This document shows positions 21,182 through 30,097 of a DNA stretch of 64,000 bases, piece by piece (within the stretch, counting starts at the first letter, position 1; every line of letters starts with the position of its first letter). The notes under the pieces were generated by a model that was not told the DNA's origin, made no database searches, and was given only the letters and a program-made list of their open reading frames with translations. The stretch is taken from positions 992,001 through 1,056,000 of the forward strand of contig JAOSJZ010000001.1 in assembly GCA_027493885.1 (NCBI GenBank), written 5' to 3'. The translations under genes and the position numbers were made by a program. This DNA is from Gaiella sp. (GTDB lineage: Bacteria > Actinomycetota > Thermoleophilia > Gaiellales > Gaiellaceae).

Positions 21182-21521
21182 GACGGAGCTCGCGGACGCG
21201 CGACCTCTTGCCGACGCGGCCGCGGAGGTAGTAGAGCTTCGCCCGGTTGACGTCGCCGATCATCACCACCTCGAGCTTCTCGATCTTCGGCGAATGAAGC
21301 GGGAACGTCCGCTCGACGCCGACGCCGAACGAGTTCTTGCGCACCGTGAACGTCTCGCGGACGCCGGAGCCCTGGCGCTTGATGCAGATGCCCTCGAACA
21401 CCTGGATGCGCTGCCGGTTCCCCTCGATCACCTTGAAGTGGACCCGCACGGTGTCCCCGGCCTTGAAGGCCGGGACGTCACGCAGCTGGCGCCGCTCGAG
21501 GCTCTCGACGATCGTGCTCAT
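21174..21521 (-). CDS. rplS: 50S ribosomal protein L19
   Basis: 115 residues: [20 protein letters not shown], then [54 protein letters not shown] and the terminal [18 protein letters not shown]. This is a full-length L19 of the 50S subunit. ATG at 21519-21521; residues upstream in the frame are not part of the protein. It follows lepB in the trmD operon order. Confidence 0.97.
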   Translation of the reverse strand: MSTIVESLERRQLRDVPAFKAGDTVRVHFKVIEGNRQRIQVFEGICIKRQGSGVRETFTVRKNSFGVGVERTFPLHSPKIEKLEVVMIGDVNRAKLYYLRGRVGKRSRVRELRQS

Positions 21522-21665
21522 GAGAAGGGTCGGCCCGCGGCCGGCCGCGGATGATAGCGCAGGCACATCGCGCCAGCGCACGTGTGCGCCCGAACGGCGT
21601 ACGGCTCGGCACGGCTGACAAGAGGCTAGCGGCCGTTGCGACCGCGACAGCGACAGCGAGCAGGC

Positions 21666-22513
21666 TCAGTAGAGGCTGATGCGGTTCGGCGGCCAGTAGG
21701 TGGCGAAGACCTTGCCGATCAGGTTGTCGCGCGGCACCGTCCCCCACTCGCGCGAGTCGCACGACTGGGAGCGGTTGTCGCCCATCATGAAGTAGCTGTT
21801 CGGCGGCACCTTGGCCGGTCCGAACGCCTCCGTCGGGCGCCGGTCGGGCTCGATGTACGGCTCGCGGAGCCGCTTGCCGTTGATGAAGACGTAGCCTTCG
21901 CCGCGCTCGAGGCGGATCTCGACCGTCTCGCCGGGCAACCCGACCAGCCGCTTGACGAACGTGCCGCCTGCGCCGCACTTGAGCTGTGCGGCGTCCGGCG
22001 TGTCGAACACGACGATCTCGCCCCGGCGGGGGTCGCGGACGTGGTAGATGAGCCGGTTCGCGAGCACGCGGTCGGAGAAGCGCGCCTCGCAACCGGAGGC
22101 GGGCTGCGCGCAGTGGAGCGTCGGCTCCATCGACGAGGACGGGATCCGGTACGGGTTGACGACGTACGCCTTGACGAGGAGCACGATCGCGACGGCGCCG
22201 ACGATCGTGACGACCCAGTCGACGACGACCCTGACCGGATCGGGAGGCCGCGCGTGAGCCGGTCGACCGGGTTGCGCGAGTGTCGCTGCGGGCGCGGCTC
22301 CGTTCGCTCGGGCGCGGGGACGCGTGGCCAGGCAGAAGGCGCGCCGGCCTCGTGCGGCGGCGGCAGCAACGGCCCGTCGAGCGGGATCTCCGCCGGTGTC
22401 GTCGGCCAGCCGGTGCCGTCGACGGGATGGGCTGCGCCGTCGGCGGGAGCCCGCTCGGCGTCGCCGGAGGCGCCGCGCTCGAGCGGCGTCTCGCGCTCGT
22501 CGACGCCGCTCAC
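21666..22513 (-). CDS. lepB: Signal peptidase I (one frameshift)
   Basis: Cleaves signal peptides at the membrane. The GTG start (22511-22513) overlaps the trmD stop by 4 bases and opens a Pro/Ala/Glu-rich cytoplasmic N-terminus (VSGVDERETPLERG...). The catalytic part lies in another frame: VVVDWVVTIVGAVAIVLLVKAYVV (membrane segment), IPSSSMEPTL with the Ser nucleophile, FVKRLVGLPGE with the Lys base, and GDNRSQSCDSREWG. The change of frame falls near 22242-22249; one extra C in GGCCTCCC would give 282 continuous residues. The gene is essential, so a sequence error is likely. The length of the N-terminal extension is less certain than the catalytic part. Confidence 0.88.
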
Positions 22514-23166
22514 GCGACGCTCCGGGCACGGCTCTGCTCGCGACGCCATCGCTCGATCCGCGCATGGTCGCCGGAGAGGAGCACGTCCGGCACGTCCCAG
22601 CCGCGGTATGCGGCGGGACGGGTGTAGTGCGGGTACTCGAGTCCTCCGTCGAGGTGGGCCGAGAAGCTCTCGAGCTCGCCCGATCCCTCTGCGAGCGCCC
22701 CGGGGAGACGGCGCGCGATCGCGTCGAGGAGCACCATCGCCGGCAGCTCCCCGCCCGAGAGGACATACGGCCCGATGGAGACGGCATCGGTGGCGAGGTG
22801 CTCCACGATCCGCTCGTCGAAGCCCTCGAAGCGCGACGAGAGCAGCGCGAGCTCCGGCTCGAGCGCGAGCTCCTCGACGAGCTCCTGCTCGAGCTGGCGC
22901 CCCTGCGGCGTCAGGGCGACGACCCGCGCAGGACGCACGTCACCGTACGCTGCCTCGAGGGCCGCGTCCACGACGTCCACTCGGAGCACCATCCCGGCGC
23001 CGCCGCCGTACGGATCGTCGTCGACCTGCCCGCCCCGGAGCGGCGTCGTGTCGCGGTAGTTGAGCAGCCGCAGCTCGAGCTCCGTCCCGAGCACGCTCGC
23101 GAGCGGCCTCTGCTCGGTGAGCCAGCCGAACGCATGCGGGAGCTGCGTGAAGACGTCGACGCGCAC
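22510..23166 (-). CDS. trmD: tRNA (guanine-N1)-methyltransferase
   Basis: A 218-residue SPOUT methyltransferase that makes m1G37 in tRNAs, preventing frameshifts. It opens VRVDVFTQLPHAFGWLTEQR; LLNYRDTTPLRGGQVDDDPYGGGAGMVLR is the family signature; the knot that binds S-adenosylmethionine is SIGPYVLSGGELPAMVLLDAIARRLPG. GTG start at 23164-23166. It lies between rimM and lepB in the conserved rpsP-khpA-rimM-trmD order and overlaps lepB by 4 bases. Slightly shorter than the E. coli protein but complete. Confidence 0.95.
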   Translation of the reverse strand: MRVDVFTQLPHAFGWLTEQRPLASVLGTELELRLLNYRDTTPLRGGQVDDDPYGGGAGMVLRVDVVDAALEAAYGDVRPARVVALTPQGRQLEQELVEELALEPELALLSSRFEGFDERIVEHLATDAVSIGPYVLSGGELPAMVLLDAIARRLPGALAEGSGELESFSAHLDGGLEYPHYTRPAAYRGWDVPDVLLSGDHARIERWRREQSRARSVA

Positions 23167-23243
23167 GGCGACCCAGGGTACCCCTCGCGGCACCCCTCTC
23201 AATGCGGCACCACGCGTCGTAACCCCGGCTTCGCGAGGCGCGA

Positions 23244-23714
23244 TCAGCCGAGGAACTCGCGGTCGACGACGATCCGGCCCGCCTCGACGTCCACAGCGCG
23301 GATCGCGTCCTCGATCAGCGGCACCAGCATCCCGTCGTCGAGCTCGAGGTTGTCGTTCGCGACGCCGGGGTGGACCCCGGCGACGCGGCCGAGCTCCACG
23401 CCCGCCTCGTCGACGACCGTGAGGCCGACGAGCTCGAACGCGTAGTAGCTGTCGCGGTCCGGCGCCGGCAGCTCGGAGACCCGCACCGCGAGCTGCGCGC
23501 CGCGGGTCACCGGACGGTCGAGCCGGATCGCGCGACGACCGCCACCGACGCGCCGTGAGAGATCGATCGTCGCGGGCTCGCCGTCGGCGAGCAGCATCGC
23601 GCCGACGCGCCAGCGCCGGTCGTCGTCGCTTGCCCGGTCGACGACGAACGCACCGTCGAGCCCGTGCGGCCGCCCGACCCTGCCGATCGGCACGAGCCGG
23701 TCGTCGTCGCTCAA
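23244..23714 (-). CDS. rimM: 16S rRNA processing protein RimM
   Basis: 156 residues. The N-terminal RimM barrel is IGRVGRPHGLDGAFVVD; the C-terminal PRC-like barrel includes DSYYAFELVGLTVVDEAG and LELDDGMLVPLIEDAI, ending VDREFLG. It assists 30S head assembly and binds S19. The rare TTG start (23712-23714) is set by the 4-base overlap with the khpA stop (TTGA), a clear coupling signal. Confidence 0.94.
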   Translation of the reverse strand: MSDDDRLVPIGRVGRPHGLDGAFVVDRASDDDRRWRVGAMLLADGEPATIDLSRRVGGGRRAIRLDRPVTRGAQLAVRVSELPAPDRDSYYAFELVGLTVVDEAGVELGRVAGVHPGVANDNLELDDGMLVPLIEDAIRAVDVEAGRIVVDREFLG

Positions 23715-23950
23715 TCCGCGATCTCGAGCTGGAGCCGCCGGTCGCCGCGCGCTCCTGCGGAGCGGGCGACGGTGCGAAGCGCGCGGGCCACACGTCCGTG
23801 CCGCCCGATCACCTTGCCGACGTCGCCGTCGGCCACGTGGAGGCGAAGCACCACGACGTCGCCCTCGTCGATCCGCTCGACCCGGACGGCGTCGGGCTCG
23901 TCGACGAGCCCCCGCGCGATCCAGGTGAGCAGCTCCTCCAAGCCTTTCAC
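23711..23950 (-). CDS. khpA: KH-domain RNA-binding protein KhpA
   Basis: 79 residues, a single KH domain: LEELLTWIARGLVDEPDAV, then LRLHVADGDVGKVIGRHGRVARALR with the RNA-binding GRHG loop. Family members bind RNA and affect cell division and translation. Position between rpsP and rimM is standard. The GTG at 23948-23950 lies inside a hairpin and has a poorly spaced ribosome binding site; a TTG at 23940-23942 is an alternative start. Confidence 0.92.
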   Translation of the reverse strand: MKGLEELLTWIARGLVDEPDAVRVERIDEGDVVVLRLHVADGDVGKVIGRHGRVARALRTVARSAGARGDRRLQLEIAD

Positions 23951-24043
23951 GCTCCGCGTGAAAGGCTAGGGGAAACGGAGAAGATCCTTCGGATCTTCAC
24001 GGTGCCCTTATCTAGGCCTTTTCCGACTTGTCGGAAAAGGCCT
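23941..24043 (-). promoter_or_regulatory. Three successive hairpins between rpsP and khpA
   Basis: In transcription order: AGGCCTTTTCCGA with loop CTTG and TCGGAAAAGGCCT (24014-24043, overlapping the rpsP stop codon); GAAGATCC, TTC, GGATCTTC (23980-23998); and AGCCTTTCACG, CTCCG, CGTGAAAGGCT (23941-23967, containing the khpA start codon). All have perfect arms. They could attenuate the operon after rpsP or block khpA initiation; no T-tract is seen. Confidence 0.6.
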
Positions 24044-24266
24044 TGATCAGCCGTGCCACCGGCTCGGACGGCTGAGCGCCCTTCGCGAGCCAGGCCTCGA
24101 CCTTGTCAGCGTCGAGCTCGATCGTCGACGGGTCCGTCTGCGGGTTGTACCGCCCGACGATCTCGATGAAGCGACCGTCGCGCGGAGCGCGCGAGTCGGC
24201 CACGACGACGCGGTAGATCGGGTTCTTCTTCGACCCGACGCGCGTCAACCTGAGACGTACAGCCAT
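24012..24266 (-). CDS. rpsP: 30S ribosomal protein S16
   Basis: 84 residues: [60 protein letters not shown]. Complete S16. ATG at 24264-24266, with residues upstream in the frame rejected because the family starts at MAVRLRL. It is first in the rpsP-khpA-rimM-trmD-lepB-rplS series, 64 bases after ffh. Confidence 0.97.
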   Translation of the reverse strand: MAVRLRLTRVGSKKNPIYRVVVADSRAPRDGRFIEIVGRYNPQTDPSTIELDADKVEAWLAKGAQPSEPVARLIKAFSDKSEKA

Positions 24267-24330
24267 GTTCCTTCGAATCCCTTCGTCGTGTGTGCGACGG
24301 CAAATGATGCCGGAAAACCGGTGGCCCGGG

Positions 24331-25695
24331 TCAGCGCCGGCGGCGCTTGGCACGGCCGCGGCCCGGGACCGCGGCTCCCCCCGTCAGCTCGGGCGGCAGC
24401 GAGGGCAGCTTTCCCTTCCCCATCGCCTTCATCATCTTCTCCATCTGCTTGCGGGCCTGGAGGAGGCGGTTGACGTCCTCGATCGTGGTCCCGCTCCCCG
24501 CCGCGATCCGTCGCCGCCTCGGCCCGTTGATGACGTGCGGCGTCCCCCGCTCGTGCGGCGTCATCGAGAGCACGATCGCCTCGACGCGCGCCATCTGCCC
24601 CTCGTCGACGTCGATCCCGTCGAGCTGGCGGCTCATCCCGGGGACGAGCTTCATGACGCCCTGGAGCGGCCCCATCTTCTTCAGCATCCGGGTCGAGGCG
24701 AGGAAGTCGTCGAACGTGAACTGCCCGGCGAGCAGCCTCTTCTCCATCTCTTCCTGCTCGTCCTGCTCGACCGCCTGCTCCGCCTTCTCGATCAGGGTGA
24801 GCACGTCGCCCATCCCGAGGATCCGGGAGGCCATCCGGTCGGGGTGGAAAACCTCGAGCTGGTCGAGCTTCTCGCCGACCGAGGCGAACTTCACGGGCTT
24901 GCCCGTGATCGCCTTCACGGAGAGGGCCGCGCCGCCGCGAGCGTCGCCGTCGAGCTTCGTCAGGACGACCCCGTCGAAGGCGATCCGCTCCTGGAACGCG
25001 CGCGCGACGGCGACCGCCTCCTGGCCCGTCATCGCGTCGAGGACGAGCAGGACGTCGAGCGGCTTCACCGCGTCGCGCACGTGCGCGAGCTCGTCCATCA
25101 GCGCCTCGTCGATCTGGAGCCGGCCCGCGGTGTCGACGATCACGACGTCGCAGCCCTCCGCGGTGGCGCGCTCGAGGCCCTCGCGGGCCGCGACGACGGC
25201 GTCCGCCGTCTCGGTGCGGTAGACCGGCACCTGGAGCTGCCGGCCGAGCTGCTCGAGCTGGTCGATCGCGGCGGGCCGCTGGAGATCGGCGGCCACGAGA
25301 CCGGGTGTCTTCTTCTCGTGCTTGCGGAGGTGCAGAGCGAGCTTCGCCGCGGTCGTCGTCTTGCCCGAGCCCTGCAGCCCGCAGAGGAGGACGACGGTCG
25401 GCGGACGGCCGAACGCGAGCTTCGAGCCCGCCGAGCCCATCAGCTCGGTGAGCTCCTCGTGGACGATCTTCACGACCTGCTGGCCCGGCCGGAGGCCCTT
25501 CAGCACCTCCTGCCCGAGCGCGCGCTCGCGCACCGCCGCGACGAAGTCCTTGACGACCTCGAAGTCGACGTCCGCCTCGAGGAGCGCGAGGCGGATCTCG
25601 CGCATCGCTCGCGCGACGGTCTCCTCGTCGAGGCGCGTGCGGCGGCCCAGGTCGCCGATGGCGTCCTGGAGGCGATTGGCGAGCGTGTCGAACAC
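24331..25695 (-). CDS. ffh: Signal recognition particle protein Ffh
   Basis: 454 residues. The N domain starts [16 protein letters not shown]; the G domain has the P-loop [15 protein letters not shown] (about residue 106), [14 protein letters not shown] and [13 protein letters not shown]. The methionine-rich M domain ([30 protein letters not shown]) binds signal peptides and 4.5S RNA. The GTG start (25693-25695) follows GGGAGGTC. It works with FtsY, encoded upstream in the same direction but separated by an insertion at 25.8-30.0 kb. Confidence 0.96.
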   Translation of the reverse strand: MFDTLANRLQDAIGDLGRRTRLDEETVARAMREIRLALLEADVDFEVVKDFVAAVRERALGQEVLKGLRPGQQVVKIVHEELTELMGSAGSKLAFGRPPTVVLLCGLQGSGKTTTAAKLALHLRKHEKKTPGLVAADLQRPAAIDQLEQLGRQLQVPVYRTETADAVVAAREGLERATAEGCDVVIVDTAGRLQIDEALMDELAHVRDAVKPLDVLLVLDAMTGQEAVAVARAFQERIAFDGVVLTKLDGDARGGAALSVKAITGKPVKFASVGEKLDQLEVFHPDRMASRILGMGDVLTLIEKAEQAVEQDEQEEMEKRLLAGQFTFDDFLASTRMLKKMGPLQGVMKLVPGMSRQLDGIDVDEGQMARVEAIVLSMTPHERGTPHVINGPRRRRIAAGSGTTIEDVNRLLQARKQMEKMMKAMGKGKLPSLPPELTGGAAVPGRGRAKRRRR

Positions 25696-25811
25696 GACCT
25701 CCCAGCGTAGCCGCCCATCGGGACCGCTTTCCGCTCGCGCCGAGCTATCGTCCCGGTTCGCCCAGGCAGGAGGCATCTACCAATCGGCCGGCCGCCCCGT
25801 CAGGACCACGC

Positions 25812-26219
25812 GTGTTCGACTGGATGCGCGCCGAAGGCATGCGGTGGCACACCGCCTATGAGGTGATGGAGCGGGGGATTGCAGCAGTGGTGGACGACGT
25901 CGTCGCCGCCGCCCGAGACTTCCCCGACCACGTCTACCTGACCGTGGACGTGGACAGTCTCGATCCCGCATTCGCCCCCGGCACCGGCACTCCGGAGCCT
26001 GGAGGGCTGTCGTCGCGAGAGCTCCTGTATGCCATCCGCCGCATCGCGCACGAGCTTCCGCTCGCAGGTATGGAGGTCGTCGAGGTCTCACCGCCGTACG
26101 ACCCGGCCGGAATCACCGCGCTCGTGGCTAGTCGGTGCATCCTCGAGGCTGTCAGCGGCATCGCGCTGCGGCGCGCGGGACGGGCCGCTGCGCCCGAGTT
26201 GTCGATTCAGGTGACCTGA
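25812..26219 (+). pseudogene. 5'-truncated agmatinase/arginase-family fragment
   Basis: 135 codons that match only the C-terminal half of a ureohydrolase: YLTVDVDSLDPAFAPGTGTP, EPGGLSSRELLYAIRRIA, EVVEVSPPYDPAGITALVAS, ILEAVSGIALRR. The SVDVD metal motif is present (TVDVD), but the N-terminal half with the HDAH-type metal ligands is missing. Upstream, only 116 bases separate it from the ffh start and no in-frame continuation is found. It cannot form a complete active site. It looks like a leftover of a gene cut by recombination at the edge of the ffh-ftsY insertion. Confidence 0.8.
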
Positions 26220-26338
26220 AACACGCGCGACGAGTCGAGCACGTCGGGGAAGGAGCGCGAGCTGGCAGCGTCTCCAGCGTAGCCGCGCCGGAAAACCGCC
26301 CTCTTCTCGGCCGCGCTCGACCGTCCTAGACTCGGCCG

Positions 26339-29302
26339 GTGGAGGTCCGCAAGACCGTCACCGTGCTCTTCTGCGACTGGGTCGGGTCGACCGAGATCGG
26401 CGAGCTGCTCGACCCGGAGTCCCTCCGCCGCCTGCAATCGGAGTGGTTCGACCTCGCCGAGCGGACGTTGCTGGAGCACGGCGGCACCGTCGAGAAGTTC
26501 ATCGGCGACGCCGTGATGGCGGTGTTCGGCCTGCCGGACGCACACGAGGACGACGCGCTCCGGGCCGTCCGCGCGGCGTTCTCGTTGCGCCGCGGGATGG
26601 AGGAGCTCAACGAACGGGCAGAGGGCGACCTCGGCGTGCAGCTCGCGGCGCGCACCGGCATCGCCACCGGACCGGCGATGACGGGCGACCCGTCGCTGCG
26701 CCAGTCGCTCGTCACCGGCGACGTCGTCAACACGGCGCAGCGCCTCGAGGCGGCGGCGGGCGCCGACGAGATCGTCGTGGGCGCGGCGACCCGCGCGCTC
26801 GTCGCGTCGGCGGCGACGCTCGAGCCGCTGCCCGACGTCGACGCCAAGGGCAAACGGGACGCGGTCCCCGCCTGGCGTGTGGTCGCCGTCGACCTCGACG
26901 CGCCGGGCATCGAGCGCCGGCTCGACAGCCCGCTCGTCGACCGCGTCGAGGAGCTGGCGCGGCTGCGGGAGGCGGTCCGGCGGGCGGAGACGGAGCGGCG
27001 CGCGGTCGTGGCGACGGTCGTCGGCGCCGCGGGCGTCGGGAAGTCGCGGCTCGTGCACGAGCTCGTGAGCGGGCTGTCCGGCGACGCCACCGTGCTCACC
27101 GGCCGCTGCGTCGCCTACGGCGGCACCACGTACCGGCCGCTCGTCGAGATCCTCCGCAACGCGGGCGGGCCGGAGGCCGTGACACGCGCGCTCGCGGGCG
27201 AGGAGAACGAGCAGCTGCTCGCCGAGCGGCTCGAGGCCGCGGGCGGCCTCTCGTCGGCGACCTTCACGACCGACGAGATCTTCTGGGCGGTCAGACGCTT
27301 CGTCGAGCTGAACGCGCGTGACCGGCTCGTCGTGCTCGTCGTGGACGACGCCCACTGGGCGGAGCCGACCTTCCACGACCTGATCGACTATCTGGCCGCC
27401 TTCGTGACCGGGGCGCCGGTCGCGCTGATCCGGCTCGGCCGACCGGAGCTGCTCGACCGCCGGCCGGGGCCGAGCGGAAGCGAGACGATCGAGCTCGGGC
27501 CGCTCCACGAGGACGACGCGCGGGAGCTGCTCGCAGGCGTGGGAGCGCCGGAGTCGGCACGGGACGAGATCCTCGCCGTCGCGGAGGGGAACCCGCTCTT
27601 CCTCGAGCAGCTCGCCGCCGTCGCATCCGATCGCGGGCCGGGCTCGCTGCCGATCCCGCCGACGATCGAGGCGGTCCTCGCCGCGCGGCTCGACCAGCTC
27701 CCGCACCGGCAGCTGGCGCTGCTCGAGCATGCGTCGGTCATCGGTCGGCGCTTCGAGCCGCGCGTGCTCGCCGAGCTCGCCGCGCCGGACGACGCCGCGC
27801 ACGTGACGTCGACCCTGATCGGCCTGACCCGCGCCGGGCTCATCCGCCCCGTGCCGGGACAGCTCGGCGATGACCGCTACCGCTTCGCGCACGGGCTCGT
27901 GCGCGACAGCGCCTACGCCAGGATCCCGAAGTCGACGCGGGCGTCGCTCCACGAGACGCTCGCCCGGCGGCTCCTCGCCGACCCGGCACGGTCACCCAGC
28001 GCCGACGATCTCGCCGGCCACCACCTCGAGCAGGCGTGCCGGGCGCTGCGCGAGCTCGGCGGGGCGGCCGAGCGCGCCCGCGTGCTGGGCGAAGAGGCGG
28101 CGTCGCTTCTCGCGAGGGCGGGACGGCGGGCTGCGGCCCGCGACGACATTCCTGCCGCGATCGCGCTGCTCGAGCGCGCCGACGCGCTCCTGACCGACGG
28201 GAGCACTTCGCGCGGCGAGGTACGCCGGGGCCTCGGCCGCGGTCTCTGGGAGATCGGCGAGAACGAGCGCGCCCTCGCGATGCTCGACCTCGCTATCGCC
28301 GACGCCGAGCGGGCGGACGACGTGCGGGCGACGTGGCTCGCGCGACTCGACCGCGCGGCGTTCCGGCTCGTCCTCGACCTCGGCGACGACCTGCGTGCCG
28401 TCGCAGAGCGGGCGGTGGAGGTCTTCACCGAGATGGGCGACGACTCGGCGCTCGCGCTCGCCTGGCGCAGGATGGCCTTCGCCGAGCGCCGCGAAGGCCG
28501 CTACGGGGCGTCCGTCGACCCGTCGGCGCGCGCCGTCGAGTACGCGCGGGCGGCCCGCGACGCCTATGAGGAGACGCGCGCGATCGACAGCCTCTGCACC
28601 GGGCTCCTGTACGGCCCGACCCCGGCGGCGGACGCCGCCGAGCGTTGCCGCTCGCTCCTGTCCGAGGCCGAGGGACGGCCCGCGACGCAGGCCAACGTCC
28701 TCGCGTCGCTCGCGGAGCTCGAGGCGATGCTGGGCCGCTTCGCCGAGGCGCGCGACGCGTACCGAAGGGCACGGGCGATCTACGAGGAGCTCGGCCTGCG
28801 GATGCCCCTCGCGGGTCTCACGACCATCGGCGCGGAGCTCGAGCTGCTCGCCGGCGACCCGGGTGCGGCCGAGGCGGAGGCGCGGCGCGGGATGGACGTG
28901 CTCGCGGGCAGCGGCCTCGAGGAGGAGCTCGCGCCGCTGATGGCGGAGGCGCTTCTCGCGCAGGGTCGTGACAGCGCGGCGGAGGCGGTGCTCGCCGATA
29001 TCGACGGAGACGCACACGGCATCCCGTGGCAGGTTCGCCTGCGGACGGCCCGCGCCAGGCTGCTCGCCCTGCGCGGCGACGGCGACGCCGGGCTCGCCGA
29101 GGCGACCACCGCCGTCGAGCGCGCGGCGCTGCTCGACGACGTGAACCTCTCGGCCGATGCCTACGCGGCGCTCGCCGCCGTCCTCGAGCTCTCGGGACGC
29201 GAGGCCGAGGCCCGCACTGCCCGGGCGGACGCGCGCGAGCGCTACGCGCTGAAGGGGAACCTCGTGGCCGCCGAGGCGATGCTCGCCTCGCAACAGACGT
29301 GA
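26339..29302 (+). CDS. Class III adenylate cyclase/AAA-ATPase/TPR signalling protein
   Basis: A 987-residue LAL-type protein without a C-terminal HTH. Residues 1-190 are a nucleotidyl cyclase with intact residues: LFCDWVGST and KFIGDAVMAVFG (metal Asp), VEKF Lys, and DVVNTAQRLEAAAG with the Asn/Arg pair. Next comes a STAND-type ATPase with Walker A GAAGVGKSR (about residue 232) and VLVVDDAHWAEP (Walker B). The last 400 residues are TPR-like helical repeats. Such proteins couple cyclase or ATPase switching to ligand or partner binding. GTG start at 26339. It is transcribed against the surrounding growth genes and sits in an insertion between ffh and ftsY. Confidence 0.92.
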   Translation: MEVRKTVTVLFCDWVGSTEIGELLDPESLRRLQSEWFDLAERTLLEHGGTVEKFIGDAVMAVFGLPDAHEDDALRAVRAAFSLRRGMEELNERAEGDLGVQLAARTGIATGPAMTGDPSLRQSLVTGDVVNTAQRLEAAAGADEIVVGAATRALVASAATLEPLPDVDAKGKRDAVPAWRVVAVDLDAPGIERRLDSPLVDRVEELARLREAVRRAETERRAVVATVVGAAGVGKSRLVHELVSGLSGDATVLTGRCVAYGGTTYRPLVEILRNAGGPEAVTRALAGEENEQLLAERLEAAGGLSSATFTTDEIFWAVRRFVELNARDRLVVLVVDDAHWAEPTFHDLIDYLAAFVTGAPVALIRLGRPELLDRRPGPSGSETIELGPLHEDDARELLAGVGAPESARDEILAVAEGNPLFLEQLAAVASDRGPGSLPIPPTIEAVLAARLDQLPHRQLALLEHASVIGRRFEPRVLAELAAPDDAAHVTSTLIGLTRAGLIRPVPGQLGDDRYRFAHGLVRDSAYARIPKSTRASLHETLARRLLADPARSPSADDLAGHHLEQACRALRELGGAAERARVLGEEAASLLARAGRRAAARDDIPAAIALLERADALLTDGSTSRGEVRRGLGRGLWEIGENERALAMLDLAIADAERADDVRATWLARLDRAAFRLVLDLGDDLRAVAERAVEVFTEMGDDSALALAWRRMAFAERREGRYGASVDPSARAVEYARAARDAYEETRAIDSLCTGLLYGPTPAADAAERCRSLLSEAEGRPATQANVLASLAELEAMLGRFAEARDAYRRARAIYEELGLRMPLAGLTTIGAELELLAGDPGAAEAEARRGMDVLAGSGLEEELAPLMAEALLAQGRDSAAEAVLADIDGDAHGIPWQVRLRTARARLLALRGDGDAGLAEATTAVERAALLDDVNLSADAYAALAAVLELSGREAEARTARADARERYALKGNLVAAEAMLASQQT

Positions 29303-29365
29303 CAACCGTCGCCGGGCGTCGTATCGTCACCGCCGGGGGGTCACCCACGAGCAGGGAGGCGACTG

Positions 29366-29617
29366 TTGAGCGAGGACACCAACAGGATCCTGGAGGGTGC
29401 GTTGCAGCCGGTGCGCGGCGTCTCCGGCAGGCCGGGCTCGGCCCGCCCGGAGAAGGATCACCACCAGGGCTTCAACGAGGCCTTCGAGGACGCGGTTCGC
29501 AGGTACGCCGAGACGCACGGCCCGACACCCGGCGAGAAGCTCAGCGTCACGCTGAGCGTGATCGTCTCGGTCGAGAATCCCGGCCGGATCGAGGGGTACG
29601 TCGTCGACCTGGGCTAG
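29366..29617 (+). CDS. Small hypothetical protein downstream of the cyclase gene
   Basis: 83 residues, soluble. The N-terminus is disordered-looking (SRPGSARPEKDHHQ), the centre is GFNEAFEDAVRRYAETHGPT, and the end KLSVTLSVIVSVENPGRIEG, VVDLG forms two likely beta strands. No family recognised. The TTG start (29366) has GGGAGG well placed upstream. It lies 63 bases after the cyclase gene in the same direction, possibly co-transcribed. Confidence 0.6.
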   Translation: MSEDTNRILEGALQPVRGVSGRPGSARPEKDHHQGFNEAFEDAVRRYAETHGPTPGEKLSVTLSVIVSVENPGRIEGYVVDLG

Positions 29618-29633
29618 GGCAGGTCGGCTTCCA

Positions 29634-29662
29634 GGTGCCGCGCTCTCCTAGAGCGCGGCACC
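29634..29662. terminator. Bidirectional hairpin between convergent genes
   Basis: GGTGCCGCGCTCT, a CCT loop, and AGAGCGCGGCACC: 13 perfect pairs between the stop at 29617 (plus) and the stop at 29648 (minus), the latter inside the stem. Confidence 0.7.
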
Positions 29663-29989
29663 CGCGTACGTGCCGGGCAGCGACACGGCGCCCATCCGCT
29701 CGATCGTGTCCATCTCGACCGCGAACAGGTTGTGCAGCTGGGTCACCTCGATCGCGGGGCGCGACAGGTAGCCGCGCATCTGCAGAGCGGACACGAAGCG
29801 GTCGTTGAACGCCTGGAACGCCTGCTCGGTGCGCCAGACCTCCGTGATCTGGAGCCCCTCCTCGTCCTGCCCGACGAGGTGGAGAATCGCTCCGATCGGC
29901 GGGTTGGCATCGAGGTCGAGCGAGCCGACGACCTCGTCGTAGACCTGCGGGCTCAGGCCCGAGTAGCGCGAGAAAACCGTGACGGCCAT
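29648..29989 (-). CDS. Hypothetical protein, possible dimeric alpha-beta barrel
   Basis: 113 residues: MAVTVFSRYSGLSPQVYDEV, IGAILHLVGQDEEGLQITEVW, EQAFQAFNDRFVSALQMRGYL. The pattern of a strand, a helix, then EVWRTEQAFQAF resembles small antibiotic-monooxygenase-like or dimeric alpha-beta barrel proteins; no catalytic residues can be named. ATG at 29987-29989. It converges with the gene at 29366, with a hairpin between. Confidence 0.65.
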   Translation of the reverse strand: MAVTVFSRYSGLSPQVYDEVVGSLDLDANPPIGAILHLVGQDEEGLQITEVWRTEQAFQAFNDRFVSALQMRGYLSRPAIEVTQLHNLFAVEMDTIERMGAVSLPGTYAGAAL

Positions 29990-30097
29990 GACCCTCGAAT
30001 CCTCCTCTTCCCCTCTCGACCCAGTTGTCGAACTCGGTCTGAGCCTACCCCGAAAGGGGGATGACACGCAATCCCTCGGACGATTATGCGCGCGTTG

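Noticed and set aside
25812-26219. Intact small arginase-like enzyme
   Set aside because: The N-terminal metal ligands are missing and family members are about twice this length.
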